DNA of 5,283 nucleotides from Labilithrix luteola (GTDB taxonomy: Bacteria; Myxococcota_A; Polyangia; Polyangiales; Polyangiaceae). Of the stretch, positions 1 through 5,283 are shown in pieces. The notes beneath the pieces were generated by a model. That model was not told the DNA's origin and searched no databases. It saw only the letters and a program-made list of their open reading frames with translations. Numbering within the stretch: position 1 is the first letter of the stretch; each line of letters opens with the position of its first letter. The stretch covers positions 1 to 5,283 of the forward strand of contig JAMFST010001061.1 in assembly GCA_026225435.1 (NCBI GenBank), read 5' to 3'. The position numbers and the translations under genes were made by a program.

Positions 1-1
1 C

Positions 2-1114
2 CTGCTGGCGCTCTTCACGGACTACCCCACCGGTCACAAGCAGGTCGGGCTGCGCATCCTCTCGCCCACCATGGCGCCGGCGGACGACGAGGGGAGCGCG
101 GCGGACAGCGCCTTCGTCTGGTTGCCGAACGATCCGAGCGGCACCTTCCCGCCGGCGGAGACGGCCAACAGCCAGTCGCAGCCCGCCGCGACGCTGGTGA
201 GCGGCACCTACTACGTGGTCTTCGCCGACGACGCGAACACCAGCGACGGCAGCCCCGACATCCACCTGCGGACGATGGACACGTCGCTCGTCGCCGCGCA
301 GCCGGTCGGCGCGCCCGTCGGCATCAACGGCGCGTCCGGCGCGGGGGAGAATGGTGAGCAGTCCGCCCCCGCCCTCGCCGCCGGGCCCAACGCGCAGCTG
401 CTGGTCTCCTGGCTCGACGTCTTCGCCGACAACGCGGTGGTGCGCACCGTCGACGAGACCAGCCTGGCGCTCGGCACCGAGCAGGTCCTGGGCGCCGCCG
501 CGGGGAGCGATGCCGTCTCCATCGCCTCCACCGGCAGCGGCTGGGTCGCCGCCTGGGTGAACAACGGCAACGTGCAGGTGCAGGTCATCGGTGCCACCGG
601 CACGCTCACCGGCGGCCCCGTCACCGTGGCCGGCTCGACGGGCGGATCGCACGCGCGCGTGTCCGCGCTACCCGACGGTCGTTACGCCGTCACCTGGAGC
701 GCGACCGGCGGGGCCAACGGCTCCGACGTCTTCGTCCAGCGCTTCAGCGCGAGCGGCGTCGCCGTCGACGGCGACACGTCGGCGCCGCTGACCGATCTGT
801 CCTCCGCCGGCGACCAGACGGCCCCCACGGTCGCTCCTCTCACCTCCGACGGCGGCTCGTTCGCGGTGGCCTGGGTCGACGGCCCTTCCGGCCAGATCTT
901 CGCGCGCTATCTCGGCGGCAGCGGCGGATTTTTGTACAACAACGTCGACGGCCAGGACCACGAGTTCGCCGCCAGCATCGCCACCGGCCGCACCCGCGCC
1001 GAGCCGACCATCGCCGCTGGCGGCGCCGGTCCGTACGTCGCGTTCGGCTGGCAGGACACGACCACCACCGGCACGCCGGGCATCTACGCCCGGCGCTTTC
1101 CCCTGCCCCCGTGA
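2..1114 (+). CDS. Partial beta-propeller-like repeat protein, C-terminal part (5' end outside window)
   Basis: The frame is open from base 2 to a TGA at 1112-1114, giving 370 visible residues. The ATG at 71 is probably internal, because the frame continues upstream with the same style of sequence (LLALFTDYPTGHKQVGLRIL). The protein consists of degenerate units of about 45-60 residues. Each has a strand of the type 'P-x-V-A...G-x-(F/Y)-x-V-x-W' followed by an '(I/V)-x-(A/V)-(R/Q)-(R/Y)-F' strand. Clear copies are HARVSALPDGRYAVTWS...VFVQRF (visible residues about 217-272), TAPTVAPLTSDGGSFAVAW...IFARYL (273-331) and a last one ending IYARRF (332-370). Three weaker units precede them. Such repeats are typical of secreted or surface beta-propeller proteins, which supports an extracellular or envelope role; ligand and function are unknown. 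I see no cysteine and no membrane segment in the visible part. The chain ends a few residues after the last repeat, with no sorting domain visible. The stop is 8 bp from the stop of the convergent flavoprotein gene. Confidence 0.8.
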   Translation: MLALFTDYPTGHKQVGLRILSPTMAPADDEGSAADSAFVWLPNDPSGTFPPAETANSQSQPAATLVSGTYYVVFADDANTSDGSPDIHLRTMDTSLVAAQPVGAPVGINGASGAGENGEQSAPALAAGPNAQLLVSWLDVFADNAVVRTVDETSLALGTEQVLGAAAGSDAVSIASTGSGWVAAWVNNGNVQVQVIGATGTLTGGPVTVAGSTGGSHARVSALPDGRYAVTWSATGGANGSDVFVQRFSASGVAVDGDTSAPLTDLSSAGDQTAPTVAPLTSDGGSFAVAWVDGPSGQIFARYLGGSGGFLYNNVDGQDHEFAASIATGRTRAEPTIAAGGAGPYVAFGWQDTTTTGTPGIYARRFPLPP

Positions 1115-1122
1115 CGGCCTGA

Positions 1123-2121
1123 TCAGCCGACGAGGCGGGCCTTGCTCGCTTCGTACTCGCGGGTGAGGCGCTCGACGAGGGCTTGCGTGGGGACGACGGC
1201 GTCGATGGACCCGACGCCCTGCCCTGCGCCCCAGATGTCGCGCCAGGCCTTGACCACCTGGGCCCCGTCTCCGCCGCCGTCGTTGCGCGTGCCGAAGTCC
1301 ATCTTCGACGGGTCGCTCGCCGGCAGGTTCGCCGGATCGAGGCCGCTGTTGACGATCGAGCTGCGCAGGTAGTTGCCGTGAACGCCGGTGAAGAAGTTCG
1401 TGTAGACGATGTCGCCCGCCTCGCTGCCGACGATCGCGTCCTTGTAGGCGGCGCTCGCGTTGGCCTCCTCGGTGGCGATGAACGCCGAGCCGATGTACGC
1501 GAGATCGGCGCCCAGCGCGCGCGCCGCCAGCACCGCAGCGCCGTTGGCGATGGCGCCGGAGAGGATGAGCGGGCCGTCGAAGAAGCGGCGGATCTCCGAG
1601 ATGAGCGCGAACGGCGAGAGCGTCCCGGCGTGACCACCGGCGCCGGCCGCGACGGCGATGAGCCCGTCGACCCCCTTCTCGAGCGCCTTCTTCGCGTGGA
1701 CCACGTTGATGACGTCGTGGAGGATGATCCCGCCGTACGAATGGACGGCGTCGATGACCTCGGGGCGCACGCCCAGCGAGGTGATGACGATGGGCACCTC
1801 GTGCTTCACGCAGGCGGCCAGATCGTGCTCGAGGCGGCCGTTGGAGCGGTGGACGATCTGGTTGACGGCGTAGGGGGCCGCGGGTGATCCGGGGTGCGCC
1901 TCGTCCCAGGCGGCCAGCTCGGTCTCGATCTGGGTGAGCCACTCGTCGAGCTTCTCCGCCGGGCGGGCGTTGAGCGCGGGGAAGGAGCCGATGACCCCCG
2001 CCTTGCACTGGGCGATGACCAGCGGCGGCTGCGAGACGATGAACAGAGGCGCCGAGAGGACCGGGAGGCGCATTTTCCGCGTGGCGGCGAGGAAAGCGGC
2101 GGCGGACGGAAAGCTCGTCAT
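1123..2121 (-). CDS. Nitronate monooxygenase-family FMN-dependent oxidoreductase
   Basis: A 332-residue cytoplasmic TIM-barrel flavoprotein of the NMO/2-nitropropane dioxygenase family, close to the usual family length. Visible signatures, numbered from the chosen start: PVLSAPLFIVS near residues 20-30; AQCKAGVIGSFPALNARP near 37-54; the barrel motif AAGAGGHAG with the conserved His at 164, the likely catalytic base; and the FMN-phosphate-binding region LSGAIANG...GADLAYIGSAFIAT near 187-217. Characterised members oxidise alkyl nitronates with O2, but some relatives are NADH:quinone reductases or FabK-type enoyl-ACP reductases, so the substrate is not fixed by sequence. I chose ATG 2119-2121, which gives MTSFPSAAAFLAAT directly before the conserved first barrel strand. 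An in-frame ATG at 2173-2175 would add 18 Ser/Arg/Gly-rich residues unlike the family. Neither start has a strong Shine-Dalgarno sequence. The gene is divergent from the lipoprotein gene and convergent with the repeat protein, so it is probably monocistronic. Confidence 0.9.
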   Translation of the reverse strand: MTSFPSAAAFLAATRKMRLPVLSAPLFIVSQPPLVIAQCKAGVIGSFPALNARPAEKLDEWLTQIETELAAWDEAHPGSPAAPYAVNQIVHRSNGRLEHDLAACVKHEVPIVITSLGVRPEVIDAVHSYGGIILHDVINVVHAKKALEKGVDGLIAVAAGAGGHAGTLSPFALISEIRRFFDGPLILSGAIANGAAVLAARALGADLAYIGSAFIATEEANASAAYKDAIVGSEAGDIVYTNFFTGVHGNYLRSSIVNSGLDPANLPASDPSKMDFGTRNDGGGDGAQVVKAWRDIWGAGQGVGSIDAVVPTQALVERLTREYEASKARLVG

Positions 2122-2155
2122 GGCGCGACCATAGCGCGGTGAGGAGCCACCTGGG

Positions 2156-2186
2156 CGCGCGGAGCGTAAGGACATGTTACCGCGCG
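2156..2186. repeat. Inverted repeat in divergent promoter region (possible operator)
   Basis: CGCGCGG at 2156-2162 is the exact reverse complement of CCGCGCG at 2180-2186, with a 17-bp, less GC-rich spacer. The position between two divergent starts fits an operator for a dimeric regulator. However, 7-bp G/C-only arms arise easily by chance at this base composition, and no regulator gene is adjacent. Its function is inference. Confidence 0.3.
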
Positions 2187-2209
2187 TGGGAAGCGACGCT
2201 GCCCGTGGC

Positions 2210-2213
2210 AGGA
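2210..2213 (+). promoter_or_regulatory. Ribosome binding site of the lipoprotein gene
   Basis: AGGA (within GGCAGGA) lies 6 nt before the ATG at 2220. It supports that start, which also places a classical lipoprotein signal peptide at the N-terminus. Confidence 0.6.
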
Positions 2214-2219
2214 TGAGCC

Positions 2220-2303
2220 ATGGTCCGAACCGCCAAGGCTCGCCACCGGCTCGTCCCGCCTCTCCTCGCCGTCGTCGTCGCGCTCGCGCTGGTCGGCGGC
2301 TGC
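2220..2303 (+). other. Lipoprotein signal peptide and lipobox
   Basis: These codons cover the n-region (MVRTAKARHR), a hydrophobic core rich in Leu, Val and Ala, and the lipobox VGGC, ending with the lipidated Cys28 codon at 2301-2303. Signal peptidase II cleavage would fall before Cys28. This supports both the start codon choice and an envelope location. Confidence 0.82.
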
Positions 2304-4133
2304 AGCAACGGAGACGACGAGGCGCCGCCCACCGACGGTGGCGCGGGCACCGACGCCAAGGCTGGCACCGACGGCGGCTCGTCGCAGCGCTCCGACGGAG
2401 GCGGCAGCAGCGCCGGCGTCGCGTGCACGAACGGCAGCGACTGCGCCAGCGACGTCTGCACCAAGGGGGTTTGCCAGGCGCCGACCGACACCGACCACGT
2501 CAAGAACGGCGGCGAGACCGGCGTGGATTGCGGCGGTGCCGGCACGCCCGGGAGCGATGGCGCTCCCGCCTGCGGCGCCGGTGCCACGTGCACCCGGGAC
2601 ACCGATTGCACCATCGGCGTGTGCGACCATGGTCTGTGCGCCTCGGGGTCGCCGACCGACGGGGAGAAGGACGGCGACGAGACCGACGTCGATTGCGGCG
2701 GCGCGGCCACCCCCGGCAGCGACGGCGCGCCTCCTTGCGGAGCCGGGCAGGCCTGCCTCGTGGCCAGCGACTGCACCAGCACCCTCTGCACGGCGAACAG
2801 ATGCGTCGCGCCGTCGCCGACCGACGGGATCAAGAACGGCGGCGAGACCGACGTGGACTGCGGCGGCGCGGACACCGCCGGGAGCGACGGCGCGCCCGCC
2901 TGCGCCGACGCGAAGATCTGCGGCGTCGACGACGACTGCCAGTCCGCCTTCTGCGGGACCACCACCAAGATCTGCGTCGACGGGCAGTCGTGCAAGGCCA
3001 CCAACGGCAGCGACGCGGCCGGCATCGACACCTGCGGCGTGGGCGAGACCGGAGCGGCGGGGGCGCAGCACGAGAGCTGCTGCAAGTCGCTCCCCCTGCC
3101 CGGCTCGTCGGCGCGGGTCGACAAGTACGAGGTCACCGCCGGGCGCATGCGCCAGTTCATCACCGCCGTCGGCCCGGACGTCCAGTCGTGGGTGAACGGC
3201 CAGATCAGCTCCGGCACCACCGCCGGGCAGACGATGAGCACGCAGATCCCGTCGGCGGCGCGCGGCTTCCTCCCGAGCACCGACGACCCGACGCAGCCGC
3301 TCAACCTGATCCTCCAGCTGGGCGCTGGCGTCGGCGTCATGAACACCGATCAGCCGAGCGCGCAGCAAGGCTGCTTCAACGCCGACGGCGCGTACGGCGC
3401 GGCCACCTACTGGGAGCCGTCCGACGTGCTCTCGTCCTTCGGCGTGCCGGGGCGCTACTACTCGCAAGCGCACCTCGACGAGAAGCCGATGAATTGCACG
3501 CCCTACTGGATGCTGGCTGCGTTCTGCGCCTGGGACGGCGGCTCGCTCACGACGCTCGCGCAACAGAGCGTGCTCTGGGGTGGCGAGCAGTACCCCTGGG
3601 GGTCGAGCTTCTTCCCCAACCCGTACCCGAAGAACAGCCCGGTCAGCGACTTCACCACGACGGTGAATTACTTCAACAATACCGAACTCTTCTACCACTT
3701 CCCCGACTACTCGAATTCGACCAACCACAACGACAACTCGGGCTACATCTCCGCGCCCGGGCGCTTCGCGCTCGACGCCACGAGCGCCACCTCGGCGAGC
3801 GGCGAGCCGTGGATGGACGTCGGCGCGGACATGATGGAGCTCGCCGCCACCTCGGGGAACGCCGTCGGCTCCGCGTTCTGCGACTACAGCGGCCTCGGGG
3901 GCGGCAACGTGAGCTCGCAGTGCGACTACACCGACGACTCGGGGAACTACCACAGCAACGGCATCCTCCGGAGCCAGGGGCTCCCCGTGTCGCAGTGGAT
4001 GGGCGGGTCGTGGGAAGGGCACCACAACTTCAGCCAGACGGAGCAACCCTTCTTCGATCAGCACGACTACACGCTCGGTCTCGACGTGCAGTACGGCAAG
4101 ACGGGCGCACGCTGCGCGCGACCGGCCGAGTAG
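2220..4133 (+). CDS. Lipoprotein with Cys-rich 55-residue repeats and a SUMF1/FGE-like domain
   Basis: A 637-residue predicted lipoprotein. Residues 1-27 form a signal peptide: a basic start, the hydrophobic run LLAVVVALALVGG, then lipobox VGGC with Cys28. Ser follows the Cys, consistent with outer-membrane sorting under the E. coli +2 rule, which may not hold here. Residues 29-67 are a flexible Gly/Asp/Ser linker. Residues 69-258 are Cys-rich repeats with an exact 55-residue period. A short link with the SCC motif (residues 286-288) leads into a SUMF1-type, C-type-lectin-like domain from about 298 to 636. Landmarks are VDKYEVTAGRMRQF (299-312), FCAWDGGSL (435-443), YPWG (458-461), PWMDVGADMMELAATS (530-545), GGSW (595-598) and the terminal GARCARP. 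The family includes formylglycine-generating enzyme and PvdO, but the two catalytic cysteines expected just after GGSW are absent (GHHNFSQTEQ instead), so a binding or structural role is more likely than catalysis. I see no EgtB-type iron-binding region. The stop TAG is 38 bp from a convergent gene. Confidence 0.88.
   Translation: MVRTAKARHRLVPPLLAVVVALALVGGCSNGDDEAPPTDGGAGTDAKAGTDGGSSQRSDGGGSSAGVACTNGSDCASDVCTKGVCQAPTDTDHVKNGGETGVDCGGAGTPGSDGAPACGAGATCTRDTDCTIGVCDHGLCASGSPTDGEKDGDETDVDCGGAATPGSDGAPPCGAGQACLVASDCTSTLCTANRCVAPSPTDGIKNGGETDVDCGGADTAGSDGAPACADAKICGVDDDCQSAFCGTTTKICVDGQSCKATNGSDAAGIDTCGVGETGAAGAQHESCCKSLPLPGSSARVDKYEVTAGRMRQFITAVGPDVQSWVNGQISSGTTAGQTMSTQIPSAARGFLPSTDDPTQPLNLILQLGAGVGVMNTDQPSAQQGCFNADGAYGAATYWEPSDVLSSFGVPGRYYSQAHLDEKPMNCTPYWMLAAFCAWDGGSLTTLAQQSVLWGGEQYPWGSSFFPNPYPKNSPVSDFTTTVNYFNNTELFYHFPDYSNSTNHNDNSGYISAPGRFALDATSATSASGEPWMDVGADMMELAATSGNAVGSAFCDYSGLGGGNVSSQCDYTDDSGNYHSNGILRSQGLPVSQWMGGSWEGHHNFSQTEQPFFDQHDYTLGLDVQYGKTGARCARPAE
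2424..2954 (+). repeat. In-frame tandem repeat, 165-bp period (55 residues), Cys-rich
   Basis: Cysteines recur at exact 55-residue steps: Cys69/124/179/234, 75/130/185/240, 80/135/190/245, 85/140/195, 104/159/214 and 118/173/228. That gives three full periods plus a partial fourth. Each unit reads roughly C-x5-DC-x4-C-x4-C, then PTD...(K/D)NGxET(D/G)VDCGG, then PGSDGAPxCG. The core (K)NGGET.VDCGG is encoded at 2502-2537, 2667-2702 and 2832-2867, exactly 165 nt apart. The first and third cores are very similar at DNA level and the middle one is more diverged. The absence of indels across periods suggests either recent tandem duplication or strong constraint on disulfide spacing. Confidence 0.85.
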
Positions 4134-4152
4134 CCGCGGGACGTCGCGACCA

Positions 4153-4170
4153 GGGTCCGAGCCCGGACCC
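4153..4170. terminator. Candidate bidirectional terminator stem-loop
   Basis: GGGTCCG (4153-4159) and CGGACCC (4164-4170) pair perfectly as a 7-bp stem with the 4-nt loop AGCC. The hairpin sits in the 38-bp gap between the stop of the lipoprotein gene (ends 4133, +) and the stop of the small gene (from 4172, -), so it could serve both. No T-tract follows on either strand, so it is not a textbook intrinsic terminator; Rho-dependent ending or RNA 3'-end protection is also possible. Confidence 0.5.
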
Positions 4171-4171
4171 G

Positions 4172-4456
4172 TCAGCCCCGCAGCAGAGGCGCGTGGTTCC
4201 ACGCGCGCGCCACCAGGGCGAGGACGTCGCTCTTGGTCGGCGTCGCTCCCTTCGTCGCGCACCAGCGGCCACGGATCCGCTGGAGCACGCCGTACGGCTC
4301 CTCGTGCTGGGTGAGCTGGTCGACGCGGACGACCTCGAGCTCGTCGGTCGTCTCGTCGCCGGACAGGCGGTACACGTACCCCGGCGGCTCGTGACGGAGG
4401 CGGACGGTGCGCGCCACCCGGTCGATGATGGCCCCTTCGCCACGAGCTCCGCTCAT
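4172..4456 (-). CDS. Small hypothetical protein, 94 residues
   Basis: I do not recognise this protein. From ATG 4454-4456 it has 94 residues, is soluble, and has no signal peptide or membrane segment. The middle is charged and strand-like (RTVRLRHEPPGYVYRLSGDE, then ELEVVRVDQL), followed by GVLQRIRGRWCATKGA and a probable C-terminal helix (KSDVLALVARAWNHAPLLRG). It has a single Cys. A possible Shine-Dalgarno sequence, AGGG, lies about 9 nt upstream of the ATG. The frame is open further up to a GTG at 4577-4579, but that adds 41 mostly Arg/Ser/Ala residues and overlaps the end of the kinase gene, so I reject it. A GTG at 4472-4474 is another possibility. The normal amino-acid mix, compared with the Arg/Pro-rich overlapping frames, supports it as real. 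It lies 107 bp downstream of the kinase gene on the same strand and may be co-transcribed with it. Confidence 0.6.
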   Translation of the reverse strand: MSGARGEGAIIDRVARTVRLRHEPPGYVYRLSGDETTDELEVVRVDQLTQHEEPYGVLQRIRGRWCATKGATPTKSDVLALVARAWNHAPLLRG

Positions 4457-4512
4457 CGGGCCGGCCCTGCGCACGAAACCATGCGGCGACCGTAGCCACC
4501 GTCTCCGAACGG

Positions 4513-4554
4513 CCGCTGAACGCGCGACCGCTAAGTGCGAGAGTCGTTCAGCCG
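4513..4554. repeat. Inverted repeat downstream of the kinase gene
   Basis: GCTGAACG at 4515-4522 is the exact reverse complement of CGTTCAGC at 4545-4552, with a 22-nt spacer. One further C-G pair (4513 with 4554) lies beyond a mismatch. On the - strand it begins about 10 nt after the kinase stop codon and precedes the small gene. It could be a long-loop hairpin ending or attenuating the kinase transcript, or a protein-binding site for the small gene's promoter. There is no T-tract. Its function is not established. Confidence 0.35.
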
Positions 4555-4563
4555 AGCTGCCAC

Positions 4564-5283
4564 TCAGGACTCGTGCCACGCGAGCAGCGGCTGGAGAGTG
4601 AAACCGATGTCCAGACCGGGGCCGTCGGGGACCGAGCGGACGTCGGCCTTGCCGTCGTGCTGCTCGGCGACCGCACGAACCAGCGCCAGCCCGAGGCCGC
4701 GGCCATGCCCTTCGTCGGCCGCGCGCCAGTAGCGGTCGAAGGCGCGCGCGCGCACGTCGGGGTCGAGCCCGGGCCCGGCGTCGACGACCGAGAGGCGCAC
4801 TGCCCCAGGCTCGCGCTCGACCTTGAGGCGTCGAGCCCCGGGGGCGGCGTGCCGGGCGGCGTTGTCGAGGAGGTTCACCAGCGCGAGGCGGACCAGCGCC
4901 CCGTCGGCGTCCACCAGCGCCTCCTCCGGTGCGTCGACCTGGATATCCGCCGGAGCGTGGGTGCGGGCGAGCGAGCGCGCCAGGTCGGCGACGTTGATCG
5001 TCTCGCCCCTCCCCGCCCGACGCGGCGACGACAGCACCAGCACCGCGTCGATGACCTGGGCGAGTCGATCGACATCGGCGCGCAGGCGGGCGGCGACGGA
5101 CGCGGCCTCGGGACCGAGCCGGTCCAGCTCGTCCACCTCGGCCCGCAACGCCGTCAACGGCGTACGCATCTCGTGGGCGATGTGCGCGCTGCTGGCGCGC
5201 TCGCGGGCGAGTGTCTCCACCAGCGCGCGCACCAGCGAGCCGATGGACGCGGTCAGCTGCGCCGTCTCGCGCGTGCGCGCCCG
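4564..5283 (-). CDS. Sensor histidine kinase, partial (N-terminal part outside window)
   Basis: The last 239 residues of a membrane-type two-component sensor kinase. The frame stays open to the window edge, so the GTG at 5230-5232 is internal. The first visible residues (RARTRETAQLTASIGSLVRAL) look like the end of a HAMP linker. The HisKA H-box is HIAHEMRTPLTAL, with phospho-acceptor His at visible residue 37. The HATPase_c domain follows: N-box LVNLLDNAARHA (key Asn near 141), G1 box VVDAGPG, F-box AFDRYWR and G2 box GHGRGLGLALV. All core catalytic motifs are present, so autophosphorylation should be intact. The protein ends soon after the ATPase domain, with no receiver domain fused. The sensor and membrane segments lie beyond base 5283, and a partner response regulator is commonly encoded just upstream in the same operon, which would also be outside. 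The signal sensed cannot be told from this part. Confidence 0.93.
   Translation of the reverse strand, partial: RARTRETAQLTASIGSLVRALVETLARERASSAHIAHEMRTPLTALRAEVDELDRLGPEAASVAARLRADVDRLAQVIDAVLVLSSPRRAGRGETINVADLARSLARTHAPADIQVDAPEEALVDADGALVRLALVNLLDNAARHAAPGARRLKVEREPGAVRLSVVDAGPGLDPDVRARAFDRYWRAADEGHGRGLGLALVRAVAEQHDGKADVRSVPDGPGLDIGFTLQPLLAWHES

Larger units (their letters stand above)
2122..2219. promoter_or_regulatory. Divergent intergenic promoter region
   Basis: These 98 bp separate the start codons of two divergent genes (flavoprotein on -, lipoprotein on +), so both promoters should lie here or overlap the coding starts. I cannot point to convincing -35/-10 boxes, which is usual for high-GC bacteria read by eye. 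The part around 2163-2180 is the least GC-rich stretch in the gap and lies inside an inverted repeat, listed separately. If the flavoprotein actually starts at 2175, the shared region shrinks to 44 bp. Confidence 0.5.

Noticed and set aside
1115..1129. CGGC/GCCG hairpin with a 7-nt loop spanning the convergent stops of the first two genes
   Set aside because: Only a 4-bp stem, partly within the flavoprotein's last codons; too weak to call a terminator.
668..2008. 446-codon open frame on the - strand overlapping both the repeat protein and the flavoprotein
   Set aside because: Arg/Gly-rich low-complexity translation that crosses the end of one real gene and runs out of frame through another. 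No recognisable motif.
2424..2954. CRISPR-like or non-coding tandem repeat because of the regular 165-bp period
   Set aside because: The repeats are in frame inside a well-supported gene, with conserved cysteines and synonymous-type differences; the period is far too long for CRISPR.
3960..4130. Diversity-generating retroelement variable region, since such targets often end in a SUMF1-type lectin fold with GGSW near the C-terminus
   Set aside because: No clustering of adenine-rich AAC/AAY codons in the terminal segment, no second near-identical template copy in the window, and no reverse transcriptase gene here.
1123..4133. A functional system linking the flavoprotein, the lipoprotein and the kinase
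   Set aside because: The genes are divergent or convergent, have no shared pathway signature, and the window gives no evidence of co-regulation beyond a weak inverted repeat.
2174..4495. Very long open frame (773 codons) on the + strand overlapping the lipoprotein gene, and a 793-codon frame antisense to it (2118-4499)
   Set aside because: Both translate to Arg/Gly/Ala-dominated sequence with no domain. They are expected shadows of a G/C-rich third-position gene, and the lipoprotein frame has a signal peptide, lipobox and domain motifs.
4457..4579. 41-residue N-terminal extension of the small protein from a GTG at 4577-4579
   Set aside because: It overlaps the end of the kinase gene, is Arg/Ser/Ala-rich like a shadow frame, and lacks a clear ribosome binding site; the ATG at 4454-4456 is more credible.

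Overview
This is a very GC-rich window (most of it near 70% GC by eye, with G/C-biased third codon positions) from what looks like a large-genome soil bacterium. The best taxonomic clue is the central gene: a lipoprotein joining Cys-rich 'NGGETDVDCGG' repeats to an SCC motif and a SUMF1/formylglycine-generating-enzyme-like domain. That is a family I associate with Myxococcota, especially Polyangia. The assignment is inference from protein style, not a database match.

Layout from left to right: (1) 2-1114, + strand, the C-terminal part of a large repeat protein resembling extracellular beta-propeller proteins, open at the left edge. (2) 1123-2121, - strand, a nitronate monooxygenase-family flavoprotein whose stop lies 8 bp from the stop of gene 1. 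(3) 2122-2219, a 98-bp divergent promoter region containing an inverted repeat. (4) 2220-4133, + strand, the lipoprotein, with a lipobox, a Cys repeat region with an exact 55-residue period, and a SUMF1-like domain that lacks the catalytic cysteine pair of true formylglycine-generating enzymes. (5) 4153-4170, a perfect 7-bp stem-loop centred in a 38-bp gap between two convergent stop codons, a good candidate bidirectional terminator. (6) 4172-4456, - strand, a small protein I do not recognise. (7) 4457-4563, a 107-bp spacer with an 8-bp inverted repeat. (8) 4564-5283, - strand, the C-terminal part of a sensor histidine kinase (end of a HAMP-like linker, HisKA and HATPase_c), open at the right edge.

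The genes do not form one obvious pathway. The two + strand genes encode probable envelope or secreted proteins, and the - strand carries a metabolic flavoenzyme and a signalling kinase. Gene order (convergent, divergent, convergent) suggests at least three separate transcription units. The only likely co-transcription is the kinase with the small protein downstream of it, and the 107-bp gap makes that uncertain. I see no mobile element, tRNA, rRNA, CRISPR array or defence cassette. The most distinctive element is the lipoprotein's architecture. I found no convincing new multi-gene system. No stretch over 300 bases lacks a gene.
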